From the NCBI RefSeq assembly GCF_018131075.1, contig NZ_JAFCLS010000030.1, forward strand, positions 1 to 64,000: a stretch of 64,000 nucleotides of DNA. The letters run 5' to 3'. Made by a program: the position numbers and the translations under genes. This stretch comes from Bradyrhizobium sp. JYMT SZCCT0428 (lineage in GTDB: Bacteria > Pseudomonadota > Alphaproteobacteria > Rhizobiales > Xanthobacteraceae). Below, piece after piece: positions 17,610-25,444 of the stretch (the first letter of the stretch is position 1; each line of letters starts with the position of its first letter). A model generated the notes under the pieces. The model was not told the origin of the DNA. It did no database searches and worked only from the letters and a program-made list of their open reading frames with translations.

Positions 17610-17789
17610 ATGCGCAACTTGAAAACCTACGTGGAAAAGCTCCGGACCGACGCTGTCGACTGCGCGCTGATCCGCGACCTTGCAACCGAAAAGAGGAAGC
17701 GAGAATTCTTCGCACAGCTTGCCGAGCACCTGAGCACGTTGGCTCGGGAAGTGGAGGAAGCAATTGATGAACGGCGCGGTCGAGGCTGA
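17610..17789 (+). CDS. Small hypothetical protein common in Bradyrhizobium-type genomes
   Basis: A 59-residue cytoplasmic protein, MRNLKTYVEKLRTDAVDC followed by helical charged sequence ending in EEAIDERRGRG. I recall similar short proteins with the core RTDAVDCALIRDLAT in Bradyrhizobium; no function is known. The frame is open for 70 codons upstream, but that part (from 17400) does not look like protein and the internal ATG has AGCAGGG before it. It stands alone between the porin promoter and the GrlR-like gene. Confidence 0.6.
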   Translation: MRNLKTYVEKLRTDAVDCALIRDLATEKRKREFFAQLAEHLSTLAREVEEAIDERRGRG

Positions 17790-17903
17790 CGCTCCACCAG
17801 AGAGCTGCGATCCGGGCCGCGTACATAGGCGGAAAAATCGGGAAGCGCCATCAACCTCGTGCCCACCCATCGCGATCCGCAGTCGAGATCTCAAGAATCA
17901 AAC

Positions 17904-18239
17904 TCACCCCGCCACCAACAATCGCAACACCGCATCATACCGAACACTCTGATCCCCAACGAGGGCCATCGCATCGACCTTGGCGCCGGTGTCGTTATAC
18001 GTGCCAAAAAATCCGATGTATTGGACGCGGGCCACCATCGGTCGGTCTGTCGGGGTATGTTCGTTGCTGGTCATCTTGCCTTTCCAGCTTCCACCCGAGC
18101 ACTCATAGCTGCCGGTGTAATAGACATACGCGTCACCGCCATGGATCTGGCCGTCGCGGAAGATCAGGATGCCGCCAACGTCGTCGGCCACGCCGTCGCG
18201 GGATTTGGCAGAGAGCGAATAGAGCCCGTTCTTGATCAT
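17904..18239 (-). CDS. GrlR-family regulatory protein
   Basis: About 111 residues: MIKNGLYSL, ILIFRDGQIHGGDAYVYYTGSY, then a small beta-barrel ending RLLVAG. The pattern (NGLY, LRDG-like, GGDxxxYYTGxY) is that of GrlR proteins, whose founding member binds and inhibits the LEE activator GrlA in enteropathogenic E. coli. No GrlA-like activator or type III secretion gene is visible here, so the partner is unknown. I chose the ATG at 18239; a GTG four codons earlier (MEII) is also possible. A repeat begins just upstream. Confidence 0.7.
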   Translation of the reverse strand: MIKNGLYSLSAKSRDGVADDVGGILIFRDGQIHGGDAYVYYTGSYECSGGSWKGKMTSNEHTPTDRPMVARVQYIGFFGTYNDTGAKVDAMALVGDQSVRYDAVLRLLVAG

Positions 18240-18244
18240 GATTA

Positions 18245-18374
18245 TTTCCACGCCTGATCACCGGCAAACATTGCCGGCGCATACCCGCTGCTTTCCTGCG
18301 CGACTTGTCGCTCTGGCGGGTGCAATTTAAGCTTATAGCTGGCGGACACCGAAATGGCGACGTAATCGCCCGGG
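18245..18374. repeat. Dispersed repeat, copy A
   Basis: About 130 bases closely matching 19983-20112 in the same orientation. Shared strings include GCCGGCGCATACCCGCTGC, CGACTTGTCGCT, TTAAGCTTATAG and GGCGGACACCGAAATGGCG. It contains a CCGGCAA/TTGCCGG inverted repeat. It lies upstream of the GrlR-like gene and before the nitrobindin-like gene. Confidence 0.75.
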
Positions 18375-18416
18375 AAGCCTGATAGTGCCGAAACCGCGAT
18401 CACGCGAGGTTTTCCT

Positions 18417-19073
18417 ATGCTGCCCATTCCCGCCGACATCTTTACCGAGCCGGACAACGTATCGCCGGATAGCCTCGCCAATCTCGGACCGCTCCGTCAT
18501 CTCGCGGGTATCTGGCAGGCGGACAAGGGCGTGGACGTCAACCCCAAAGCCGACGGCCCGGAGCGTCGGGTGTTTCGCGAGCATATCCGGATGGACCCGA
18601 TCGATCCGCAGGCCAACGGACCGCAGCTGTTTTACGGTTTGCGCTATCACATCCACATCAACACGCCGGAAGAAGACATCACCTTCCACGATCAGGTCGG
18701 CTATTGGCTCTGGGAGCCCGCAACCGGCCTGATCCTGCAAAGCGTGACCATTCCGCGAGGCCAGGTCTTGCTCGCAGCGGGCAATGCGAAGCCGGATGAC
18801 AGGCGAATCTCCGTCACGGCCAAGCGCGGCGATACGCGTTACGGAATCTGCTCGACGGAATTTCTGGACGAAGCTTTCCGCACCGAAAGCTACCGGTGCG
18901 ACATCACCTTCAACGACGACGGCAGCTGGACCTATCTCCTTGAAACCGAGCTTCTGGTGAAGGGGAGAGACCAGCCCTTCAATCATCACGACACCAACAC
19001 CTTGAAGCTTGTCGGGGCGGCGGCACCCAATCCGCTGGCGGTCATCCTGAAAGATCGCGCGGAGACAAAATAG
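18417..19073 (+). CDS. Nitrobindin/FABP-like beta-barrel protein (DUF1794)
   Basis: The protein has 218 residues and no signal peptide. LGPLRHLAGIWQ near residue 25 is the typical opening of nitrobindin-like barrels, followed by alternating strands such as EDITFHDQVGYWLWEP and LILQSVTIPRGQ. Characterised relatives bind haem and react with nitric oxide or peroxynitrite. This protein is longer than typical nitrobindins and its haem-ligand histidine cannot be fixed by eye. A palindromic repeat after the stop may end its transcript. Confidence 0.65.
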   Translation: MLPIPADIFTEPDNVSPDSLANLGPLRHLAGIWQADKGVDVNPKADGPERRVFREHIRMDPIDPQANGPQLFYGLRYHIHINTPEEDITFHDQVGYWLWEPATGLILQSVTIPRGQVLLAAGNAKPDDRRISVTAKRGDTRYGICSTEFLDEAFRTESYRCDITFNDDGSWTYLLETELLVKGRDQPFNHHDTNTLKLVGAAAPNPLAVILKDRAETK

Positions 19074-19077
19074 AAAT

Positions 19078-19163
19078 CGTAGGATGGGTGGAGCGAAGCG
19101 ATACCCATCGCTTCCATCAACGGCGGCAATTGATGGGTATCGCTTCGCTCCACCCATCCTACG
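19078..19163. repeat. Perfect palindromic intergenic repeat
   Basis: Arms of 32 bases (19078-19109 and 19132-19163) are exact reverse complements around a 22-base loop; each contains GGATGGGTGGAGCGAAGCG. It resembles REP or MITE-like elements widespread in Bradyrhizobium genomes. Lying between two plus-strand genes, it may also act as a transcript-stabilising or terminating hairpin. Confidence 0.85.
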
Positions 19164-19215
19164 AAAACGGCGGCATCGGATTTTGGACGAGTTGAACCCT
19201 TCTCTTGGAGGTTTG

Positions 19216-19956
19216 ATGAACATTGAGCTCGGCATTTCAGAGCACATCGGAACGATCGTTCTCGCCCGGCCGCCGGTCAACGCTCTATCGTATCAGATGA
19301 TACGGGAGCTCATTGAAGCCCTGTCGGCGATGGATGCAAATCCCGACGTCCGTGCGGTCGTGCTTACCGGCCAGGGGCAATGCTTTTCGGCGGGCGTTGA
19401 TCTGAAAGAGCAGCTTCATGCGCTGGAAACCGGCGGCGCCGGACCGGCCTCCCTTGGCGTGGAGCTTTATGACGCGCTGCTCCATGGCAGGAAGCCGACC
19501 ATTGCTGCGATCAATGGCCCGGCGCTCGGTGCCGGGCTTGGCATAGCCGCTTCATGCTGCATCCTGGCGGCGAGCGAGAATGCGGTGTTCGGCATTCCGG
19601 AGATCAATGTCGGCATGCTCGGTGGCGCGCGTCACGCCATGCGCCTGCTCGGCCACTCGACGGTCAATCGCATGCTGCTCACGGGGCTTCAGCTCACCGC
19701 CGAAGAACTGTATCGCCGCGGCGCGATCGAGGCATGTTTGAAAGAGAGCGAGCTGATGCCGTTCGCGTACCACATCGCGCGAGACATCGCCGGGCGCGAC
19801 CCCAGGGCCATCGAACTTGCGCGTGCGAGTCTCGCGCAAGTGGAGGATATGGGGGTACTCGACGGCTACCGGCACGAGATGCAGGCTGCCGACGAATTGG
19901 GGCGTTCGCGCGAAGCGCAGGACGCCATGCGCCGCTTTCTCGCAGGCAGGCGCTAG
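19216..19956 (+). CDS. Enoyl-CoA hydratase/isomerase family (crotonase) protein
   Basis: About 246 residues from an ATG with GGAGG upstream. Family features are ARPPVNALSYQMI, the oxyanion-hole segment CFSAGVDLKEQ, INGPALGAGLGIA and FGIPEINVGMLGG. Crotonases act on acyl-CoA thioesters. The second catalytic glutamate (GIPE) is present, but the usual first one (GGGxEL) is replaced in GAGLGIA, so it may be an isomerase or another crotonase rather than a true hydratase. The open frame begins upstream inside the palindromic repeat, so the internal ATG is preferred. Confidence 0.8.
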   Translation: MNIELGISEHIGTIVLARPPVNALSYQMIRELIEALSAMDANPDVRAVVLTGQGQCFSAGVDLKEQLHALETGGAGPASLGVELYDALLHGRKPTIAAINGPALGAGLGIAASCCILAASENAVFGIPEINVGMLGGARHAMRLLGHSTVNRMLLTGLQLTAEELYRRGAIEACLKESELMPFAYHIARDIAGRDPRAIELARASLAQVEDMGVLDGYRHEMQAADELGRSREAQDAMRRFLAGRR

Positions 19957-19982
19957 TCAGGCTTGATCAGGCGTACTGCTTG

Positions 19983-20112
19983 TTTCCACGCCCGATCACC
20001 GGCCAAAATTGCCGGCGCATACCCGCTGCCATCCCGTGCGACTTGTCGCTTCGGGAGGCGCGACTTAAGCTTATAGCCGGCGGACACCGAAATGGCGACG
20101 CAATCGCCCGGG
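19983..20112. repeat. Dispersed repeat, copy B
   Basis: Second copy of the repeat at 18245-18374, same orientation, with scattered base differences. It occupies almost all the space between the crotonase and serine hydrolase genes. Confidence 0.75.
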
Positions 20113-20137
20113 ATGTATCCGCCGTCGGGAGGACATC

Positions 20138-21400
20138 ATGAAAAGGCTCATTGCCGCGGCCGTGGTTGCCGGAATCGCTTTCACCGCGGCCAATGCCGCG
20201 CCATTGCCGGAGGCAAAGCCGGACGAGGCGGGATTCTCGCAAGCCGGGCTCGCGCGGCTGGATGATTTCTTCGCCCGCGAGATGCTGGCGAAACGCGTGC
20301 CCGGCGCGGTGGTCGCCATCGCGCGGGACGGCAAGCTCGTGCATTACAAAGCCTATGGCCAGCTCGATCCGGCCAAGGGCACGCCGATGCCGCTCGATGC
20401 CATCTTCGCGTTGGCGTCCATGACCAAGCCGATGGCCGCGGTCGCAGGATTGACGTTGATGGAGCAGGGCCGCCTGCCGCTGCAAGCCAGCCTCTCGCAA
20501 TATTATCCGGCGTTTGCCGAGATGCAGGTGGGCGTCCCGCAGCCGGATGGTTCGCTGAAGATGGAAGCGCAGGCCCGGCCGATTACCATTCATGACCTCT
20601 ACCGTCACACTTCGGGCCTGATGTATGGCGGACGGCCGGACAGTTCGAGCCTGGTCGCGCGCCTCTATCCCGACGGCACCGCGCCGGCCATCGAGGGCGA
20701 TACCCAGGCCTTCATCGATCGCATCACAAAACTGCCGCTGGCGCATCAGCCGGCGACGGCATTCGAATATGGCTTCTCGATCGACGTGCTGGGCGCGGTC
20801 GTCGAAAAGGTCAGTGAACAGCGGCTCGGCGAATATCTCGCCGCGAATGTGTGGAAGCCGCTCGGCATGAAGGACGCCACGTTCCGCCCCGCGGAGGCGC
20901 AGCGCGAGCGTCTCGCCCGCCCGTTCCCGAACGACCCGCTCACGGGCAAGCCGCAGGCCATAAAACTGCTGGACACGCCAACCAGGTCCGACTGTGGCGG
21001 CGCCTGCGCGTTTGCGACCGTCGGCGACTACATCCGCTTCGGCCAGATGCTGCTCAACGGCGGCGAACTCGACGGCCAGCGCGTGCTTGGCCCGAAGACG
21101 GTGCACCACATGACCAGCAACCACCTTGGGCCCGGCATCAAGAACAACGTGGCGAACGTCGAGCCGCATCGCGCAGGCTTCAGCTTCGGCCTTTCGGTGG
21201 CGGTGCGCACCCATGAAGGCCTGTCGGCGGTTCCCGGCAATCCCGGCGAGTTCTCCTGGAACGGCGCCTACGGCACGCAGTTTTTCGCCGACCCGAAGGA
21301 GCGTCTCGTCGTGGTGGTCGGAACGGCCGCGCCCGGCGAGTTGCGCAAGTATTATCGCGAGCAAGTTCAGGACATCGTCTACGGCGCCATGGTGAAATGA
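20138..21400 (+). CDS. Secreted beta-lactamase-fold serine hydrolase
   Basis: The protein has 420 residues. A signal peptide (MKRLIAAAVVAGIAFTAANA) is followed by a class C beta-lactamase/esterase fold. The nucleophile motif SMTK lies at about residues 93-96 and the tyrosine motif in EYGFSIDVLG near 210; a C-terminal FSWNGAYGTQFF segment stands at the KTG-box position. The class includes esterases, D,D-peptidases and lactamases, and the missing strict KTG makes an esterase or peptidase likelier than a true lactamase. GGGAGGACATC precedes the ATG. Confidence 0.8.
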   Translation: MKRLIAAAVVAGIAFTAANAAPLPEAKPDEAGFSQAGLARLDDFFAREMLAKRVPGAVVAIARDGKLVHYKAYGQLDPAKGTPMPLDAIFALASMTKPMAAVAGLTLMEQGRLPLQASLSQYYPAFAEMQVGVPQPDGSLKMEAQARPITIHDLYRHTSGLMYGGRPDSSSLVARLYPDGTAPAIEGDTQAFIDRITKLPLAHQPATAFEYGFSIDVLGAVVEKVSEQRLGEYLAANVWKPLGMKDATFRPAEAQRERLARPFPNDPLTGKPQAIKLLDTPTRSDCGGACAFATVGDYIRFGQMLLNGGELDGQRVLGPKTVHHMTSNHLGPGIKNNVANVEPHRAGFSFGLSVAVRTHEGLSAVPGNPGEFSWNGAYGTQFFADPKERLVVVVGTAAPGELRKYYREQVQDIVYGAMVK

Positions 21401-21440
21401 ATGCGCTCCAGCCGGCGCCGCGCAAGACGCGCGGGCGCGA

Positions 21441-21806
21441 TCAGGCGGGCCGCTTGTCGTGCGGTCCGTCTGCTACCGGCTCGGCCAGATGCAGGAATTC
21501 GTCGAATGCGACGGCGCCTTCTGCAAGGGTGTGGCACGCGCGGCTGTCAATAAAGATTTGCGCGTCATGGTCGAAGATCTCGACGATAAAAAGGGGCTGC
21601 CTCGCGGCGCAAGCCGCTGAGGCTGCGTGCATGCGAATTTCATAATCGCCGATCCACGCCAGGGAAATCGCCTCACCCTCGGGGCGGGACACCAGGCTGA
21701 CATAGGCTCGGGAAATTCGCAGCGTTGTAAAATTGTATTCCAACGCACGTCCCACAACGAAACCTCGCGCTTTGTTGGTCGGCCGCACGATTACCAGCCC
21801 CGCCAT
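21441..21806 (-). CDS. Small hypothetical protein
   Basis: A 121-residue protein, MAGLVIVRPTNKARGF at the start and IVEIFDHDAQIFIDS in the second half. No signal peptide or membrane segment and no named family. It converges on the serine hydrolase gene. Composition is like that of neighbouring chromosomal genes and the reading is credible, but the function is unknown. Confidence 0.5.
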   Translation of the reverse strand: MAGLVIVRPTNKARGFVVGRALEYNFTTLRISRAYVSLVSRPEGEAISLAWIGDYEIRMHAASAACAARQPLFIVEIFDHDAQIFIDSRACHTLAEGAVAFDEFLHLAEPVADGPHDKRPA

Positions 21807-21883
21807 TACCGGACGCTGGCGGTGAAATTAATGTTTCGAAAGATGGGCCGCGGGGAATGACTGCCTAGACGCCGTCCTCTCCC

Positions 21884-21991
21884 CGTCATTGCGAGCGGAG
21901 CGAAGCAATCCATATTGCACCAAGCCGAGGCGTGGATTGCTTCTCGGAGCCTCGGGCGCGCATTCGCGCGACCCGGTGGCGCGCAATGACG
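21884..21991. repeat. Palindromic intergenic repeat (CGTCATTGCGAGCG type)
   Basis: Begins CGTCATTGCGAGCGGAGCG and ends GCGCGCAATGACG, with GAAGCAATCCA and TGGATTGCTTC as inner complementary arms. This is a common interspersed element in Bradyrhizobium. A short partial copy is at about 30022-30052 (GTCATTGCGACCC ... GCTCGCAATGACG). Confidence 0.75.
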
Positions 21992-22309
21992 TCTGGGTGC
22001 GACATAGTAGCCCGACGGGCAACTCACTTGCAATTTACCGAAGTCATGTCAAGCCCAATATTTCTGAAAATCAAAAATATTCCTGTTGCCATCCGACTTA
22101 AATCATTGCGCATCTATCGCCATCCCGTCCTATCAAGAGGGGCGTCGGCCGTCGTCACGACGAGGGGCGGGTTGCGGTGGACGCTGAGGTTGCGATTGAC
22201 GGTCGCGGCTGAAGCGTACGGCGAAGGCGTGTGGTCCTGGCGCCCGTAACGGCGTCAAGTCCCGCGGGAGCTAACGCTTCCGCGGGACGACGGTGGCAAT
22301 AGAGGCCGT

Positions 22310-22540
22310 CTCACCGGGGAGAGCGGGTTATAAGCCGTAAAGCCATTGCGCAGGGAAGGCCGGATGCTCTCCGCTGGACCTGTATGCTCGTGTGCGCATT
22401 CTTATGCACAATTGCACACGAGACCGCGGGTGCAGCGCGCACCCGGTCTTCCCTGCGCCCTCTGATTGGAGGGCAATGAAATTTCCGGCAAAGCTCGGGC
22501 GCAATGCGTCGCGAGAACGTGAAGGTGTGTTTGCATGATG
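22310..22540. repeat. Long interspersed repeat with inverted arms
   Basis: GCGCAGGGAAGGCCGG (22348-22363) and CCGGTCTTCCCTGCGC (22443-22458) are near-perfect inverted arms around a GTGTGCGCATTCTTATGCAC core. Sequence of this type recurs in Bradyrhizobium and relatives and often yields spurious short frames. Only one copy is in this window. Confidence 0.55.
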
Positions 22541-22563
22541 GTGCTCGCGCGCCAAACAGCGCT

Positions 22564-22685
22564 GTCGTCCCGGCCTTGCGCCGGGACCCATACGCCGCGG
22601 CCCATCTGTTAAAGCCCCGGCGTTAGAGACCTTTTGCCAACAACGACCGCCGCGGCGTATGGGTCCCGGCGTTCGCCGGGACGAC
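22564..22685. repeat. Palindromic repeat (GTCGTCCCGG type), copy 1
   Basis: Starts GTCGTCCCGGCCTTGCGCC and ends GCGTTCGCCGGGACGAC, with complementary inner parts GGGACCCATACGCCGCGG and CCGCGGCGTATGGGTCCC. A second copy lies at 32494-32616. Together with the two preceding repeats it fills most of the 1 kb without genes between 21,807 and 22,837. Confidence 0.8.
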
Positions 22686-22837
22686 CAACAGATGGGCTAT
22701 TTGAAAATTAAATTAGAGCAAGCCGGGGCCGCGCTCCGGCGTAGCCGCCGGACGAATTAACCTCTGAGACAACCGTTCACACCAGGGTCGTATTGGAGTC
22801 ACGTTGCCGCGCTACATGAGCGCCAACGGGAGCGCGC

Positions 22838-23065
22838 ATGACCAAGATTTCGCCGAACAACTTCAATCCGGAACTGGTTTCAATGATGAGATCGGTGCTG
22901 GAACTGGCGTCGGCCCATGTCGACAGCGCGTCGGGCAAGCCCGCCACGCCGGCGATCAAGGTCAAGATGGCGTCGCGCATCCTGGCGACCGCCGCGGCAG
23001 GCGTCACCGACGCCGGCCAGTTGCAATCGGCCGCGATCGAAGAGGGGCTGTGCCCGGCGGATTGA
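22838..23065 (+). CDS. Small hypothetical cytoplasmic protein
   Basis: A 75-residue protein starting MTKISPNNFNPELVSMM, with a helical middle (IKVKMASRILATAAAG) and end IEEGLCPAD. I recall similar proteins in Bradyrhizobium with the same N-terminal MTKISP and VTDAxxL segments; no function is known. GGGAGCGC lies before the ATG. It converges with the DUF1488 gene with a 13-base gap. Confidence 0.7.
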   Translation: MTKISPNNFNPELVSMMRSVLELASAHVDSASGKPATPAIKVKMASRILATAAAGVTDAGQLQSAAIEEGLCPAD

Positions 23066-23078
23066 GGCCGTTACGTCC

Positions 23079-23351
23079 TCAAAAGTTTGCCGCGCCGAGA
23101 TCGTAGGAGCCGCGGGTGCCGCGCACGTAAACCTTGGCGGCAGCGGCGCAGATCCTGTCGCGATTGGCGTCGAAGGCGTTCAGGCAGCCGGATTCATCGA
23201 GCGGCGCGCCCGGCTGGATTCGCGCCAGCGCTGCCTCGTTCACATAGAACGAGGCCTCGATCGCGCTGTCGTAGCCCCAAAATCGTACGGCGCGCCTGGT
23301 GTGGTCATAGCTGCGGCTATGGTTTGGAAAGTCGATCATGGTGATTTTCAC
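23079..23351 (-). CDS. DUF1488 family protein
   Basis: A 90-residue protein, MIDFPNHSRSYDHTRRAVRF, then EASFYVNEAAL and a C-terminal RDRICAAAAKVY. It matches the DUF1488 pattern, a small protein of unknown function in Proteobacteria. A GTG start at 23351 overlaps the stop of the preceding 27-residue gene in the form GTGA, which suggests translational coupling; an ATG four codons later (MIDFP) is the alternative. Confidence 0.75.
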   Translation of the reverse strand: MKITMIDFPNHSRSYDHTRRAVRFWGYDSAIEASFYVNEAALARIQPGAPLDESGCLNAFDANRDRICAAAAKVYVRGTRGSYDLGAANF

Positions 23352-23431
23352 CAGTGGCCACGGCTACGACCCCAATATCCGCCGCCACCCAGCAAGAGTA
23401 CTACAAGAACAATAATCAGGATCATTTCCAT
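23348..23431 (-). CDS. 27-residue single-pass membrane peptide
   Basis: The minus strand encodes a 27-residue peptide: MEMILIIVLVVLLLGG followed by GGYWGRSRGHW. A GGAG lies ten bases before the ATG. One hydrophobic segment makes it a likely inner-membrane peptide, similar in style to DUF3309-type micropeptides of rhizobia but shorter. Its stop overlaps the start of the DUF1488 gene by four bases, so both are probably translated from one message. It is too short for routine gene calling. Confidence 0.6.
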   Translation of the reverse strand: MEMILIIVLVVLLLGGGGYWGRSRGHW

Positions 23432-23575
23432 CGGAATTCTCCGCTGGCGCCAACGGCTGTGTTCGCCGCGCACCGGAGGATTCAACGGCCCATTCAGGTC
23501 ATTGTTCCCGGCAAACCGCGCCTAACCGCCGCAGGCCACGGCAAATCCGGGCATATGGCCCAGCGTCCGCCCGCC

Positions 23576-25444
23576 TCAACCGCCGTAGAGATATTTCGGC
23601 AGCCACAGCGTCATGCCCGGCCACATATACATGATGACCATGCAGATGATCACGATGAACATGTAAGGCATCATGCCGGAAAAGATCTGGTTCAGCGTGA
23701 CGTGCTTGGGCGCGACGCCTTTCAGGTAGAACGCCGACATCGCCACCGGCGGCGACAGGAAGGCCGCCTGCAGGTTCACGAACACCAGCACACCCCACAG
23801 GATCGGATCGACGCTGAAGTGCTTGAGCATCGGCAGGAAGATCGGCACGAAGATCACGATGATCTCGGTCCATTCCAGCGGCCAGCCCAGCACGAAGATG
23901 ATCGCCTGCGACAGGATCATGAACTGGACCGGCGTCAAATTGAGCGACAGCACCCAGCTCTCCAGCAGCGCCTGGCCGCCGAGAATCGCGAACACCGCCG
24001 AAAACAGCGCCGAGCCGACGAACAGCCAGCACACCATCGACGTGGTCTTGAGGGTGAGGAACACCGCCTCCTTGGTTTTTTTCCAGTTCAGCGTGCGGGC
24101 ATGGAACGCCAGCAGGAAGGCGCCGGCGGCGCCGACCGCCGCCGATTCCGTGGCGGTCGTGATGCCGAACAGGATCACGGCGAGCACGACCACGGTCAGC
24201 AGGCCAAGCGGCATCACCGAGGTGATCAACAGCCGCAGCACCTCGAACTGCTCGGCCTCCATGATCGCGTAATAGTAGAACAGCAGCAGCAGCAGGACCG
24301 CCGCCGTGAAGGCGAAATACAGGTAGAAGCCTTCCGGCGGCCCGGACGCCGACGGCGGGGCGGCGGTCTCGCTCTGCAGATTGCCCATCTGCTGCAGCAC
24401 CTCCGGCTCGCCCTTTTTGGCTGCGCCGGACTGCTGGACCGAGCTGCCCAGTTCCTGAAGCTTTTCCTCGACCGGCTCGCTGCTCGGCGCGCCCTGTCCG
24501 AGCGGGGTCGGCGCCTCGCTGCGTTCGATGGCGGTGGGCGCGTCCGGTTGCTGGTGGATCACGACGTACCACCAGATGCCCCACAGGGTGCCGAGCGTCA
24601 TGACCAGCGGCACCAGCACGAACGACAGACTCTTGAGGATCGTGCCGTAGCCGAGCCGCGCGCCATCCACGGTGATGGCAAGGGCCCGCGACGGGGCCAC
24701 CGTCGCGGCCAGCAATGCCGGCAGCATTTTTCGCGAGTAGAGCTGCTGGACCTGCGTTACCCACGGCCGCACCGGCACCCGGGTTTCGCTCTCCGGCAGC
24801 TTCGGCGCGATCTTGGGGTTAATCAGCGCCCAGCCGACGATGTAGACGAGGTAGAGGAACGCCAGGAAGAAACTCGGAAACATCGCCGCGGCGTACAGCT
24901 TCACCACCGATTGCCCGGCGACCGCCGCATAGACGATGATCATGACCGAGGGCGGGATCAGGATGCCGAGCGTGCCGCCGGCGGTTATGACGCCGGAGGC
25001 GAGTTTCACGTCATAGCCGGCCTTGAGCATCGGGTTGAAGGCGATGACGCCCATCAGCACCACGACGGCGCCGACCAGGCCGGAGGCAATGCCCCAGAAG
25101 GTGCAGACGATCAACGAGGCGACCGCGAGCGCCGCCGGCACGCGGCGGAACGCCAGCTGGATCGCGTAGAACATCTTGTCCACCAGCGCGCCGCGTTCCA
25201 TCACGTAGCCCATCAGGACGAACAACGGGATCGAGATCAGGACGTCGTTGGTCATCGCGCCGTAGGTGCGCTGGACCATCAGGTCGAAGATGTGGTTGTC
25301 GGCCCAGGATTCGCCGCCGCGGTAATAGGCGAAGAAGCCGAAGAACATGCCGAGCCCCATCAGCGTGAACGCCGTGGGGAAACCCATGATGATGACGACG
25401 ACGATGAGTCCGAGCATCAAAAGCCCGAGTGCCGGATCGCTCAT
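23576..25444 (-). CDS. dctM: TRAP transporter large permease subunit (DctM family)
   Basis: About 622 residues from the ATG of MSDPALGLLML, which overlaps the stop of the small permease (ATGA). Multiple membrane helices are evident, including VVVIIMGFPTAFTLMGLGM, with the family's GGTLGILIPPSVMI segment. A long charged insertion of about 100 residues (after QQPDAPTAIERSEAPT) splits the membrane domains, making the protein longer than ordinary DctM of about 430 residues. It is the membrane channel of a sodium-driven uptake system with DctQ and DctP. Confidence 0.9.
   Translation of the reverse strand: MSDPALGLLMLGLIVVVIIMGFPTAFTLMGLGMFFGFFAYYRGGESWADNHIFDLMVQRTYGAMTNDVLISIPLFVLMGYVMERGALVDKMFYAIQLAFRRVPAALAVASLIVCTFWGIASGLVGAVVVLMGVIAFNPMLKAGYDVKLASGVITAGGTLGILIPPSVMIIVYAAVAGQSVVKLYAAAMFPSFFLAFLYLVYIVGWALINPKIAPKLPESETRVPVRPWVTQVQQLYSRKMLPALLAATVAPSRALAITVDGARLGYGTILKSLSFVLVPLVMTLGTLWGIWWYVVIHQQPDAPTAIERSEAPTPLGQGAPSSEPVEEKLQELGSSVQQSGAAKKGEPEVLQQMGNLQSETAAPPSASGPPEGFYLYFAFTAAVLLLLLFYYYAIMEAEQFEVLRLLITSVMPLGLLTVVVLAVILFGITTATESAAVGAAGAFLLAFHARTLNWKKTKEAVFLTLKTTSMVCWLFVGSALFSAVFAILGGQALLESWVLSLNLTPVQFMILSQAIIFVLGWPLEWTEIIVIFVPIFLPMLKHFSVDPILWGVLVFVNLQAAFLSPPVAMSAFYLKGVAPKHVTLNQIFSGMMPYMFIVIICMVIMYMWPGMTLWLPKYLYGG

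Noticed and set aside
22310..22685. Short frames ending PAQWLYGL and similar
   Set aside because: They lie inside interspersed repeats that give the same spurious peptides in many Bradyrhizobium-type genomes.
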